Assembly: GCA_039414355.1 (NCBI GenBank)
Contig: JBCDJN010000187.1
Coordinates: 1 to 5,653 of the forward strand
Length of the DNA stretch: 5,653 nucleotides
Origin: JBCCQL01 sp039414355
GTDB lineage: Bacteria; Planctomycetota; Planctomycetia; Pirellulales; Lacipirellulaceae
Reading direction: 5' to 3'
Shown: positions 1-5,653 of the stretch, in pieces
Layout: every line of letters starts with the position of its first letter
Position numbering within the stretch: the stretch's first letter is position 1
Translations under genes and position numbers: made by a program
Notes under the pieces: model-generated
Database searches by the model: none
What the model was told of the DNA's origin: nothing
Seen by the model: the letters and a program-made list of their open reading frames with translations, nothing else

Positions 1-1
1 C

Positions 2-346
2 AAGCCCCTGCCCATGACCCAGGTCGCCGACCAGCTGGGCATCCACGTCGCCACCGTCTCGCGGGCCGTGTCGGAGAAATACCTGCAGACCCCGCGCGGG
101 ATCGTCCCCCTGCGGATGTTCTTCTCAGGCGGCACCACCTCCGCCGCCGGCGACGACATGTCCTGGACCGCCGTGCAGGAGAAGCTCAAGGAAGTCATCG
201 CCGCCGAGGACAAGGCCAAGCCGCTCTCGGACGACGCCCTGGCCGCCGAGATGAAAAAACACGGCATCGACATCGCCCGCCGCACCGTCGCCAAGTACCG
301 CGGTCAGCTCAACATCCCCTCGGCGCGCCAGCGCAAACAGTACTGA
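2..346 (+). CDS. rpoN: RNA polymerase sigma-54 factor RpoN, C-terminal part
   Basis: These are the last 114 codons of sigma-54; the start lies before the window. Sigma-54 directs RNA polymerase to -24/-12 promoters, which are opened by AAA+ enhancer-binding activators. The visible part is the DNA-binding region. It starts with a helix-turn-helix-like stretch (about residues 5-25 of the fragment, containing VADQLGIHVATVSRAV), then the family-typical KYLQTPRGI and FFSGG, a PLSDDALAAEMKKHGI helix, and the RpoN box ARRTVAKYRG at fragment residues 92-101. The box, which reads the -24 element, matches the usual ARRTVAKYRE except for a final Gly in place of Glu. The protein ends at a normal place for the family (ARQRKQY), so it is cut by the window edge and not by mutation. 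A glycosyltransferase follows 4 bp after the stop, not the hpf/ptsN neighbours known from proteobacteria. G+C is 233 of 346 bases by hand count, with C exceeding G. Identity is very secure. Confidence 0.97.
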   Translation, partial: KPLPMTQVADQLGIHVATVSRAVSEKYLQTPRGIVPLRMFFSGGTTSAAGDDMSWTAVQEKLKEVIAAEDKAKPLSDDALAAEMKKHGIDIARRTVAKYRGQLNIPSARQRKQY

Positions 347-350
347 AGCC

Positions 351-1298
351 TTGCCCGATACCGAAGCGAACAGCCCGACGCTCTCGATTATCACGCCGGT
401 CTACAACGCGGCCGAGTTCTTGCCGCGAACGCTCGCCTCGTTCGACGCCGTCGCGCCCGAGCACCGCCAGCGCGTCCAGCTCTTGCTCATCGACGATGGT
501 TCCAGCGACGACTCGCCAGCCTTCCTCAAAGGCTTTCGCGACGAGCGATCGGCGGATTTCGCGGGGATCGACGTGATTCACAAGGACAATGGCGGCTCCG
601 CCTCGGCCCGCAACGTCGGACTCGATGCCGCTCGCGGCGACTGGCTGCTCTTCCTCGATGCCGATGACGAACTCATCGCTGACCCGATACCAAGACTCCA
701 CGCCGCGGGCGACGCCTCCGCCTTAGGCGTTGCCATCGAGCTCGCCCCTCCCGCAGGCCGGCCCAAGCGCTACGACGCCGTCTCAGTCTTGCCCGGTCGA
801 CACCTCGACCGACTGACCGCCAACAATCCCAACTACGTCTGTGGCCTGATTCCCCGACGCAAACGAGTTGAGCAACGCTTCAACGAGCGCATCCGCACCC
901 TCGAAGACTGGGCATTCTGGCTTAACAACCCCGCCATCTTCGATCGCATGACTATCGAGAATGACGCCCCCGTCGTCCGCGTCAACGTGCATGGCGGCAA
1001 CAAGAGCTCCAACATTGCTCGTCGTGGTCGAGTCCGCGCCCAGGTCGCTAAAGAAGCCATGGAACGTTTTTATCATGATCTGACGCGTATGCAACGCAAC
1101 AATCTCAAGACGCAAATCAGCATCGGCGAAGCCATGGAGGGCAACAGGCAACTCGGCTCGTTGTTGAGATGGCCGGTCGACCCTCTGCTGTACATCAAGC
1201 TGCTGATGTTTCAGGCCTTTGGCAGTCGCGCACTCTATCTTGACATGTATGCGCGGGCGCGCTTGGCGACATACGGCTCAGCCGGCCCAGCGGCATGA
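351..1298 (+). CDS. Family 2 glycosyltransferase (GT-A fold)
   Basis: Predicted cytoplasmic or membrane-associated transferase that moves a sugar from a nucleotide-sugar to a growing glycan; donor and acceptor cannot be read from sequence. Of 315 residues, the GT-A core is clear: LSIITPVYN at 11-19, IDDGSSDDS at 47-55, GGSASARNVG at 81-90, the metal-binding DXD-type LDADDE at 102-107, and the probable catalytic-base region LEDWAFW at 184-190. A VHGGNKSSN stretch at 213-221 ends the core. The C-terminus (about 265-300, LLYIKLLMFQ and following) is hydrophobic and may rest on the membrane. The start is TTG, 4 bp after the rpoN stop. No ATG or GTG lies in frame just upstream, and the fold begins by residue 11, so a later start would remove core sequence. 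No convincing Shine-Dalgarno is seen, so translation probably depends on ribosomes finishing rpoN. The N-terminal half favours C over G on the coding strand. Confidence 0.9.
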   Translation: MPDTEANSPTLSIITPVYNAAEFLPRTLASFDAVAPEHRQRVQLLLIDDGSSDDSPAFLKGFRDERSADFAGIDVIHKDNGGSASARNVGLDAARGDWLLFLDADDELIADPIPRLHAAGDASALGVAIELAPPAGRPKRYDAVSVLPGRHLDRLTANNPNYVCGLIPRRKRVEQRFNERIRTLEDWAFWLNNPAIFDRMTIENDAPVVRVNVHGGNKSSNIARRGRVRAQVAKEAMERFYHDLTRMQRNNLKTQISIGEAMEGNRQLGSLLRWPVDPLLYIKLLMFQAFGSRALYLDMYARARLATYGSAGPAA

Positions 1299-1319
1299 CC
1301 TCAATGAGATTGTAGCGAA

Positions 1320-2132
1320 GTGCGATTCGTAATCGTCATCCCGTCATTCAATCAGGCCGATTTTTTGCCGATCACGGTCAACTCGATCCTAAGCCAAGAT
1401 GCAGACGTCGTGCTTCGCATTGTCGACGGCGGGTCCACCGACAGCACACTGAGCTACTTGCGTTCGATCGACGACCGGCGCGTCGTGTGGACCAGCGAGC
1501 CGGACGGCGGTCAGAGCCACGCGATTAACCGCGGCATGCGGTGGGCGATCGAGCATGGCGCTGACGTCTTAGCTTGGTTGAATTCCGACGATTTTTATCT
1601 CCCCAAAGCGCTGGCAACCGTTGGCGAAGCGCTGGCCGCGCACACGGAAGCAAGCTGGGTGGTGGGTGACTGCCGGATCGCAGACGTGAATGGCGGGCGT
1701 ATCCGCGAAACAATCCGTCGCTACAAGCGGTATCGGTTGGTCCGCTACACATATGCGGCTCTGCTGCGCGAGTGCTTTCTGAGTCAACCGGCAGTGTTCT
1801 GGCGAATCGACCTTGAACGGTCCGTTGCTTACGATGGCGGCCGACTGCTCGATGAGTCGCTGCATTACGCCATGGACTATGACTTGTGGCTTCGCATGGG
1901 CCGCCTTGCGAATCCGCTGATCGTCGATCAGCAGCTCGCCGCGTTTCGCGTCCACGGCGGCAGCAAGACCCACACGAACCACCGCGCCCAGTTCGAAGAG
2001 CAGTACGCCGTTGTCCAGCGGTACACCGAAGACCTCGGGGTGCTCCGCGACCAGCGCCGCCTGATTCGGCGAGCGATGCTGGGGTATCGTGTGCTCCACT
2101 GCTTGGGTCGGAGAGTGGGGATAGGTGGCTGA
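1320..2132 (+). CDS. Family 2 glycosyltransferase, WfgS-like subtype
   Basis: A second GT-A transferase (270 residues), presumably adding another sugar to the same lipid-linked glycan. Motifs in order: FVIVIPSFNQ at 3-12, VDGGSTDST at 35-43, EPDGGQSHAINRG at 60-72, WLNSDD at 86-91 as the metal-binding DXD equivalent, SQPAVFW at 155-161, MDYDLWLR at 185-192, and FRVHGGSKT at 209-217. EPDGGQSHAINRG and WLNSDD resemble the WfgS-like group of O-antigen transferases, a different branch from the preceding gene. The basic tail (RDQRRLIRRAM and following) may help membrane association. The GTG start at 1320 is the only in-frame choice, because an in-frame TGA lies at 1305-1307 and the fold begins at residue 3. 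The Shine-Dalgarno is weak. It sits 21 bp after the previous gene and ends 1 bp before the next. The sugar specificity is unknown. Confidence 0.9.
   Translation: MRFVIVIPSFNQADFLPITVNSILSQDADVVLRIVDGGSTDSTLSYLRSIDDRRVVWTSEPDGGQSHAINRGMRWAIEHGADVLAWLNSDDFYLPKALATVGEALAAHTEASWVVGDCRIADVNGGRIRETIRRYKRYRLVRYTYAALLRECFLSQPAVFWRIDLERSVAYDGGRLLDESLHYAMDYDLWLRMGRLANPLIVDQQLAAFRVHGGSKTHTNHRAQFEEQYAVVQRYTEDLGVLRDQRRLIRRAMLGYRVLHCLGRRVGIGG
2123..2128 (+). promoter_or_regulatory. Ribosome binding site deciding the family 4 glycosyltransferase start
   Basis: AGGTGG, 5 bases before the ATG at 2134, inside the last codons of the preceding transferase. It favours ATG 2134 over the in-frame GTG at 2125, which overlaps this site. 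Confidence 0.6.
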
Positions 2133-2133
2133 G

Positions 2134-3288
2134 ATGGACGCCTCAAGCCGAATGGTTGACGATCCGGTGCGAGTCGCTCACATCGTGGCAACGCTTGGCG
2201 TCGGCGGCATCGAACGCTGGCTGCTTCAAGTCGCCTCTGCGATCGACCGCCGCCGCGTCCAGTTGGACGTAATCGTGCACGACCCCAAGACGGGGGCCCT
2301 GGAACACCCGATCCGACAAACCGGAAGCCGGGTTTTGCGTTGCCCGCCGCCGAGCCGGCCGATAGCTTGGGCCACGGCGCTACGCCACCATCTTGAGGCC
2401 GGCGGCTACGACGTGGTCCACGCTCACCCTTACCGCTTTTGTGGCCCTATCCTCTGGGTTTCGCGGCGTTCAGGCGTGCCCGTGCGGATTGCGCACAGCC
2501 GCAATGCGTTACCGGCGCCGCCGTGGATACGGCCTCACGCTCGGCTGTTCGAGCACGCGGCCCGTCGCGTCATCCTCCGCGAGATGACGCTGGGGTTGGC
2601 CGTGAGCAGTACCGCCGCGGCCGCCCTGTTCGGCGGAGGCTGGACCCGCGACCGCCGGATCCGACTTATGCCCAGCGCGATCGACCTTGACCTCTTTCGC
2701 AAGCTGCCGCGGCTGGCTCCAACCAGGGCCGACCTTGGGATACCCGAAGATGCGATCGTTGTTGGCCATTGCGGTGGCTTCCGCCCTGTCAAGAATCATG
2801 CCAAGCTTCTCGAGGCCTTCGCGTCGTTTCGTCGCTCCACACCTTCGGCAGCGATGGTGCTGATCGGTGACGGGCCTTTACGTCCGACAATCGAGCGAAC
2901 GATCCGAGCTAGCGGCGACGATCGCGTAGTGCACTGTTTGGGCCACCAAGACGACGTTCCGGCGGTGCTGAACAGCCTTTGCGACGTTTGCGTGCTGCCG
3001 TCATTGTGGGAGGGGTTGCCACGCGTCGTGGCCGAAGCGGTGGGCGTCGGGCTACCGGTCGTGATCTCCGAGCACCTGGCGCCGGAACTTGATTACCTGC
3101 CCGATCGAGTCTGGAGGGTGCCGGCCTCGGCGCCAGGTTCCGCGTGGGCAGAATCGATCGTGCGAGCCGCCGCCTCGGGGCGCTACGACCGGCGAGCTTG
3201 CATCGACGCACTCGCGGCAGCGGGCCTCGACCTATCCGAGCAAGCCCATCGGTTGGCGAATCTCTACAGCACCGCCGTTCATGGCTAA
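2134..3288 (+). CDS. Family 4 glycosyltransferase (GT-B fold), CapH/EpsF-like
   Basis: Retaining GT-B transferase, 384 residues, normal length for the family. The N-terminal acceptor domain shows GVGGIERWLLQVA at 22-34, VVHAHPYRF at 94-102 and VRIAHSRNA at 117-125. The linker has LMPSAIDLDLF at 178-188. The C-terminal donor-binding domain shows GHCGGFRPVKNHAKLLEAF at 211-229, LIGDGPLR at 243-250, GHQDDVPAVLN at 270-280, and EGLPRVVAE at 293-301, in which E293 and E301 form the EX7E motif that contacts the nucleotide-sugar. The order and spacing resemble CapH- and EpsF-type capsule and exopolysaccharide enzymes; the actual sugar is unknown. ATG 2134 is preferred because of the Shine-Dalgarno at 2123-2128 and the TGAGATG junction with the previous stop. 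GTG 2125 would add three residues. The end overlaps the methyltransferase by 8 bp, which supports co-translation. Confidence 0.92.
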   Translation: MDASSRMVDDPVRVAHIVATLGVGGIERWLLQVASAIDRRRVQLDVIVHDPKTGALEHPIRQTGSRVLRCPPPSRPIAWATALRHHLEAGGYDVVHAHPYRFCGPILWVSRRSGVPVRIAHSRNALPAPPWIRPHARLFEHAARRVILREMTLGLAVSSTAAAALFGGGWTRDRRIRLMPSAIDLDLFRKLPRLAPTRADLGIPEDAIVVGHCGGFRPVKNHAKLLEAFASFRRSTPSAAMVLIGDGPLRPTIERTIRASGDDRVVHCLGHQDDVPAVLNSLCDVCVLPSLWEGLPRVVAEAVGVGLPVVISEHLAPELDYLPDRVWRVPASAPGSAWAESIVRAAASGRYDRRACIDALAAAGLDLSEQAHRLANLYSTAVHG

Positions 3289-4108
3289 GGCGTTAAACTG
3301 TGGCGTGACTTCAACGACCTCGCCCCACGATGCAGATCGGGTTACGGTGCCTGCGACCGAACTCTCGTCGCAACAGCAGGTGCAGGAAGATGAATACGGC
3401 CTGCCGGTTCACTTCCGCGACGCTATCGACGGCTCAGGGCTCAATCCGGTTGTTATCGAGTATCAGGCGAGGTTAAGGCTGGTGACGCGGCTGATCTTGG
3501 AAGCAAATCCTCGTCGGGTTTTGGACGCGGGGTGCGGGGACGGGCGTTTCTGCTATGAGTTGAAGGACCTTGGTATCGAACTCGTCGGTGTGGATTACTC
3601 GGCGGCCGCACTGCGTTTTGCCAAGGCTTTTGCCCCAAGCGTTAGCTTCTACAGGCAGGATCTGGCGTCATTAGAGGTGGTCGGTCGATTCGACGCCATC
3701 CTTTGCATGGAAACGATTGAGCACCTCAAGCCCGAGATGTTGCGGCGTGTCGTGGATGGGCTAGCTCGCGTCGCCGAGCCCGGTGCCAGGCTCGTGGTGA
3801 CGGTGCCTTCTGAAGAACTCGCTCTGGCCGCGAAGCACTACCAGCACTTTACGCCTGCGTCGCTTGAGCGGGTGCTGAGCCCCGACTTTTCGATCGACCG
3901 CATGCTCGGGCTGCATCCGCTGGGAGGACTCGGGCGGCTGAGACTGCGAGCCTGGACCGCCGCGGCTTACGCGCTGTTCCCTTTCCGCGACGGGTCGCGT
4001 TTCTGTCGGCACGTCCTCCGGAACACCAAAAGAGTCGCTGACCAGACGCAGGTACGCGAAGACCCACGAGGCTGCGGCCATCTTGTCGCTGTCTGCGTCC
4101 GGCGATGA
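3281..4108 (+). CDS. Class I SAM-dependent methyltransferase
   Basis: A Rossmann-type methyltransferase of 275 residues, UbiG/Methyltransf_11-like. SAM-binding motif I is VLDAGCGDGRF at 80-90. The acidic residue ending beta-2 is in VGVDYS at 102-107. DAILCMETIEHL at 138-149 is the motif IV region, and VVTVPSEE at 172-179 follows. The stretch up to about residue 38 is polar and low in recognisable motifs; YGLPVHF at 39-45 begins the conserved part. The C-terminal third (190-275) would carry acceptor specificity and ends in a CGHLVAVCVRR strand. By context it probably methylates a sugar hydroxyl or the end of the glycan; methylation of another substrate cannot be excluded. Start choice is uncertain. 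ATG 3281 overlaps the previous gene by 8 bp without a Shine-Dalgarno, and in-frame GTGs at 3305 and 3380 are alternatives that leave the fold intact. The reading frame stays open upstream to 3089, but that part lies inside the glycosyltransferase. Its stop overlaps the next ATG by 4 bp. Confidence 0.9.
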   Translation: MAKALNCGVTSTTSPHDADRVTVPATELSSQQQVQEDEYGLPVHFRDAIDGSGLNPVVIEYQARLRLVTRLILEANPRRVLDAGCGDGRFCYELKDLGIELVGVDYSAAALRFAKAFAPSVSFYRQDLASLEVVGRFDAILCMETIEHLKPEMLRRVVDGLARVAEPGARLVVTVPSEELALAAKHYQHFTPASLERVLSPDFSIDRMLGLHPLGGLGRLRLRAWTAAAYALFPFRDGSRFCRHVLRNTKRVADQTQVREDPRGCGHLVAVCVRR

Positions 4109-5349
4109 CGCGCCACTGGGTGAATCAACTTGGACGAGTTCCGCAAGGGATGCTGTGGCTGATCGCCGGGCAGTCTGCTTGGGCGGGAGCTCAGTGGCTA
4201 TTGGTGCTCGCGGCAACGCATTGGACGTCGTCGGCGGTTGTCGGGCTATACGCGTTGGCGTTGGGGACAAGCACGCCTATTTTCCGATTTTTCAACTCGG
4301 GCTTCCGTCTTTACGCGACGGCCGATATTCACGACCGGTTTGACCGAAGGGCTTATGTCAACGGTCGACTCATTGGGGTGACGGCGGCCATGCTGTTGAG
4401 TTTGGGGGTATGGTTATTGCACGCGGGGGTGTCCGGGGTCGCGTTGATGGCGGCAGTGGTGCTGGCAAAGTCGGCTGATGCACTGAGCGATTTGACTTAC
4501 GGTTTTTCGCAGAAACGCAGCCGATTCGATCGAGTCGGCATCTCGATGATCGTCCGAGCGTGCCTGGGGTTGGTGGTGGCGGTGGGGATGTTGGCCTGGA
4601 CGGGGTCACTGGGGTGGGCAGTTTTGGGGATGGGCGTTATCTGGCTGAGTATCTTCTACGTCGTCGACCGGCGGGCGCTTGAGGCCGAGGGCGAGACGGC
4701 CTCGACTAACAAAAGCACCCATTTGTACAAGCGACTAGCACCACTGGCGTTCGTGGCGGCGTTGGCCTCGGCGTTTGGATATGTGCCGGTGTACATGCTG
4801 AGCAACGAGTCAAACTCCGCGGCGGGCGTCTTCGCGGCAATCAACTACCTGTCGATGCCGATCACCTTGTTGGGCGTCGCGTGGGGGCAGGCGAGCATCA
4901 CGTCGTTTGCTTTGGCGGCGCACGACGCTCGCATGATGCGAGATCGAATCGGTCCGGCTGCTGTGTTGTTCATCGCCGCCGGGGGCGTAGCTTTCGCTCT
5001 AGGCTGGTGGCTGGGGCCGTGGTTGCTCGAGTCCTTATACGGCCCGATCTACGCTGAGGCGGCGGCGGCTCTGCCGTGGTTACTGCTTGCGGCGAGCGTG
5101 AGCTGTGTGTCAACGATCCTTTCGTACGCCAGCACGGCCATCGATCGGCTCTTCTGGCAACCGATTTTGCTGGCCGTGGCGATCGGTGTGGTTGTGGTCT
5201 CAGGGCAGGTACTGATTCCAAGTTTCGGGATCACTGGCGCGGCTGTCTCATTGAATCTAGGATATCTGGTCCACGCTGTGATGCTTGCTGGTCACGTGTT
5301 TTGGTGTGCTGCGGCTGCGCGGGCTGCCTCGGCCTCCGCGGAAGCGTGA
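4105..5349 (+). CDS. Wzx-like polysaccharide flippase (MOP superfamily)
   Basis: Inner-membrane protein of 414 residues, the usual Wzx length. It would flip the undecaprenyl-linked oligosaccharide to the periplasmic face. By eye there are about 12 hydrophobic segments, near residues 15-36, 43-60, 88-107, 109-122, 146-165, 167-186, 209-229, 239-262, 283-306, 318-338, 352-370 and 374-397. A charged cytoplasmic loop at 188-210 separates the two six-helix halves. RFFNSGFRLYATADIHDRF at 61-79 and the LPWLLLAA...YASTAIDR region at 323-348 resemble other O-antigen exporters of the Polysacc_synt type. Wzx proteins diverge strongly, so the call rests on topology, length and context, and the substrate cannot be predicted. 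The ATG overlaps the methyltransferase stop as ATGA, the classic coupling arrangement. No Shine-Dalgarno is seen. Third codon positions are strongly G-biased: bases 4561-4620 contain 33 G and 9 C. Confidence 0.87.
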   Translation: MTRHWVNQLGRVPQGMLWLIAGQSAWAGAQWLLVLAATHWTSSAVVGLYALALGTSTPIFRFFNSGFRLYATADIHDRFDRRAYVNGRLIGVTAAMLLSLGVWLLHAGVSGVALMAAVVLAKSADALSDLTYGFSQKRSRFDRVGISMIVRACLGLVVAVGMLAWTGSLGWAVLGMGVIWLSIFYVVDRRALEAEGETASTNKSTHLYKRLAPLAFVAALASAFGYVPVYMLSNESNSAAGVFAAINYLSMPITLLGVAWGQASITSFALAAHDARMMRDRIGPAAVLFIAAGGVAFALGWWLGPWLLESLYGPIYAEAAAALPWLLLAASVSCVSTILSYASTAIDRLFWQPILLAVAIGVVVVSGQVLIPSFGITGAAVSLNLGYLVHAVMLAGHVFWCAAAARAASASAEA

Positions 5350-5392
5350 TCGATATGCTGCGGAACCTGCGGGGCAATGCAGATCGGTCATG
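5345..5392 (+). promoter_or_regulatory. Imperfect stem-loop spanning the flippase stop codon and the gap before pseB
   Basis: The 61 bp gap is the longest between genes here. Bases 5345-5354 pair with 5383-5392 (8 Watson-Crick and 2 G-U pairs). Then comes a 3-base bulge on the left side (5355-5357) and 4 more pairs (5358-5361 with 5379-5382) around a 17-base loop. The structure includes the flippase TGA and ends 3 bases before the pseB Shine-Dalgarno. No U-tract follows, so it does not look like an intrinsic terminator. It could be an RNA processing or stability element, or an element that tunes pseB translation. The pairing is seen by eye; the function is inference. Confidence 0.35.
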
Positions 5393-5395
5393 AGC

Positions 5396-5403
5396 AGGGA
5401 AGG
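5396..5403 (+). promoter_or_regulatory. Ribosome binding site of pseB
   Basis: AGGGAAGG, 7 bases before ATG 5411 and among the strongest Shine-Dalgarno sequences in the window. It supports ATG 5411 over the in-frame ATG at 5390, which lies upstream of this site. Confidence 0.65.
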
Positions 5404-5410
5404 CCTATTC

Positions 5411-5653
5411 ATGAACTATGACGACTCCAACCTGGATTCGGCCTCGGTCCTCGTCACCGGCGGGACGGGCACGCTGGGGCGGGGGATCGTGACCGCCCTG
5501 CTGGAGCGGACTGCGGCGCGGCGGGTGATCGTGCTGTCGCGGGACGAGCACAAGCAGTGGGCGATGGAGGAAGAGTTCGCTGGGCTCGGGCACGGGGCGC
5601 GGACGCGGTTTTTCATCGGGGACGTGCGGGACGCCAAGCGGCTGCGGCTGGCG
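5411..5653 (+). CDS. pseB: UDP-N-acetylglucosamine 4,6-dehydratase (inverting), N-terminal part
   Basis: The first 81 codons of an extended short-chain dehydrogenase; the gene runs off the window (the full family is about 330 residues). PseB removes water from UDP-GlcNAc with inversion at C5, the first step towards CMP-pseudaminic acid, used on flagellins and in surface glycans. Visible: beta-1 and the nucleotide-binding glycine motif VLVTGGTGTLG at 13-23, then VIVLSRDEHKQ at 39-49, matching the SRDE-KQ signature of the PseB/FlaA1 group, and FFIGDVRD at 67-74, the aspartate-containing strand typical of these enzymes. The catalytic YxxxK region lies beyond the end, so a CapD-like or other UDP-sugar dehydratase of the same family is possible. 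ATG 5411 is chosen for its Shine-Dalgarno; ATG 5390 would add 7 residues. G+C is 171 of 243 bases by hand count, richer than the samples taken from the preceding genes. The 61 bp gap suggests it may be translated independently of the flippase. Confidence 0.85.
   Translation, partial: MNYDDSNLDSASVLVTGGTGTLGRGIVTALLERTAARRVIVLSRDEHKQWAMEEEFAGLGHGARTRFFIGDVRDAKRLRLA

Noticed and set aside
1916..1932. Near-perfect palindrome, 8-base arms around one T
   Set aside because: It lies within the coding sequence of the second glycosyltransferase (residues around LIVDQQ). About one such inverted repeat is expected by chance in a window this long.
1885..2272. Alternative 128-codon open frame on the + strand across the junction of the second and third transferases
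   Set aside because: A proline-, arginine- and serine-rich frame typical of high-G+C shadow translation. Both real genes in this region have clear motifs in their own frames.
3089..3280. In-frame upstream extension of the methyltransferase (64 more codons, starting at 3089)
   Set aside because: It lies wholly inside the family 4 glycosyltransferase, whose motifs and composition explain the bases. The extension has no methyltransferase-like sequence, and an 8 bp overlap from ATG 3281 fits the operon better.
3761..4270. 169-codon open frame on the - strand
   Set aside because: Antisense to the methyltransferase and flippase, low-complexity composition, no recognisable domain and no ribosome binding site.
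5358..5372. Direct repeat CTGCGG-AAC-CTGCGG in the gap before pseB
   Set aside because: Only two 6-base units, and part of the stem-loop already described; not enough for an operator call.
3329..5387. Shared 11-mer ATGCAGATCGG near the methyltransferase start and in the gap before pseB
   Set aside because: Several 11-base repeats are expected by chance in 5.6 kb. The sequence around the two copies does not match.
5350..5410. Promoter or terminator in the gap before pseB
   Set aside because: No convincing -35/-10 pair, no -24/-12 sigma-54 match and no U-tract after the stem were seen.

Overview
The window is a high-G+C, one-strand stretch of bacterial chromosome. It carries part of a surface-polysaccharide gene cluster placed directly behind the 3' end of rpoN (sigma-54). 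All six genes read on the + strand. The sigma-54 tail (RpoN box followed by LNIPSARQRK) and the G+C content fit a planctomycete, perhaps of the Phycisphaerae, but this is a family-resemblance guess and nothing in the window proves it.

Layout: the rpoN C-terminus (2-346, start outside the window); a family 2 glycosyltransferase with a TTG start (351-1298); a second family 2 glycosyltransferase of a different subtype (1320-2132); a family 4, GT-B fold glycosyltransferase of the CapH/EpsF type (2134-3288); a class I SAM-dependent methyltransferase (3281-4108); a 12-segment Wzx-like MOP-family flippase (4105-5349); and the N-terminal 81 codons of a PseB-type UDP-GlcNAc 4,6-dehydratase (from 5411, running off the end). 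Spacing is very tight: 4 bp, 21 bp, 1 bp, an 8 bp overlap, a 4 bp ATGA overlap, then one 61 bp gap. This is what a single transcript with coupled translation looks like. No stretch over 300 bases lacks a gene.

Working together (inference): the three transferases would add sugars to a lipid-linked oligosaccharide on the cytoplasmic face, the methyltransferase would decorate a sugar or cap the chain, and the flippase would move the product across the inner membrane. PseB would open a nucleotide-sugar route to pseudaminic acid or a related deoxy-amino sugar. No initiating phospho-sugar transferase, Wzy polymerase or ligase is visible, so the locus must continue outside the window or use partners elsewhere.

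I do not see a clearly new biological system. The points most worth a second look are an imperfect stem-loop in the only real intergenic gap (5345-5392), the reversal of G/C skew along co-directional genes, a roughly sevenfold excess of the palindrome CGATCG, and the physical linkage of rpoN to the glycan genes.
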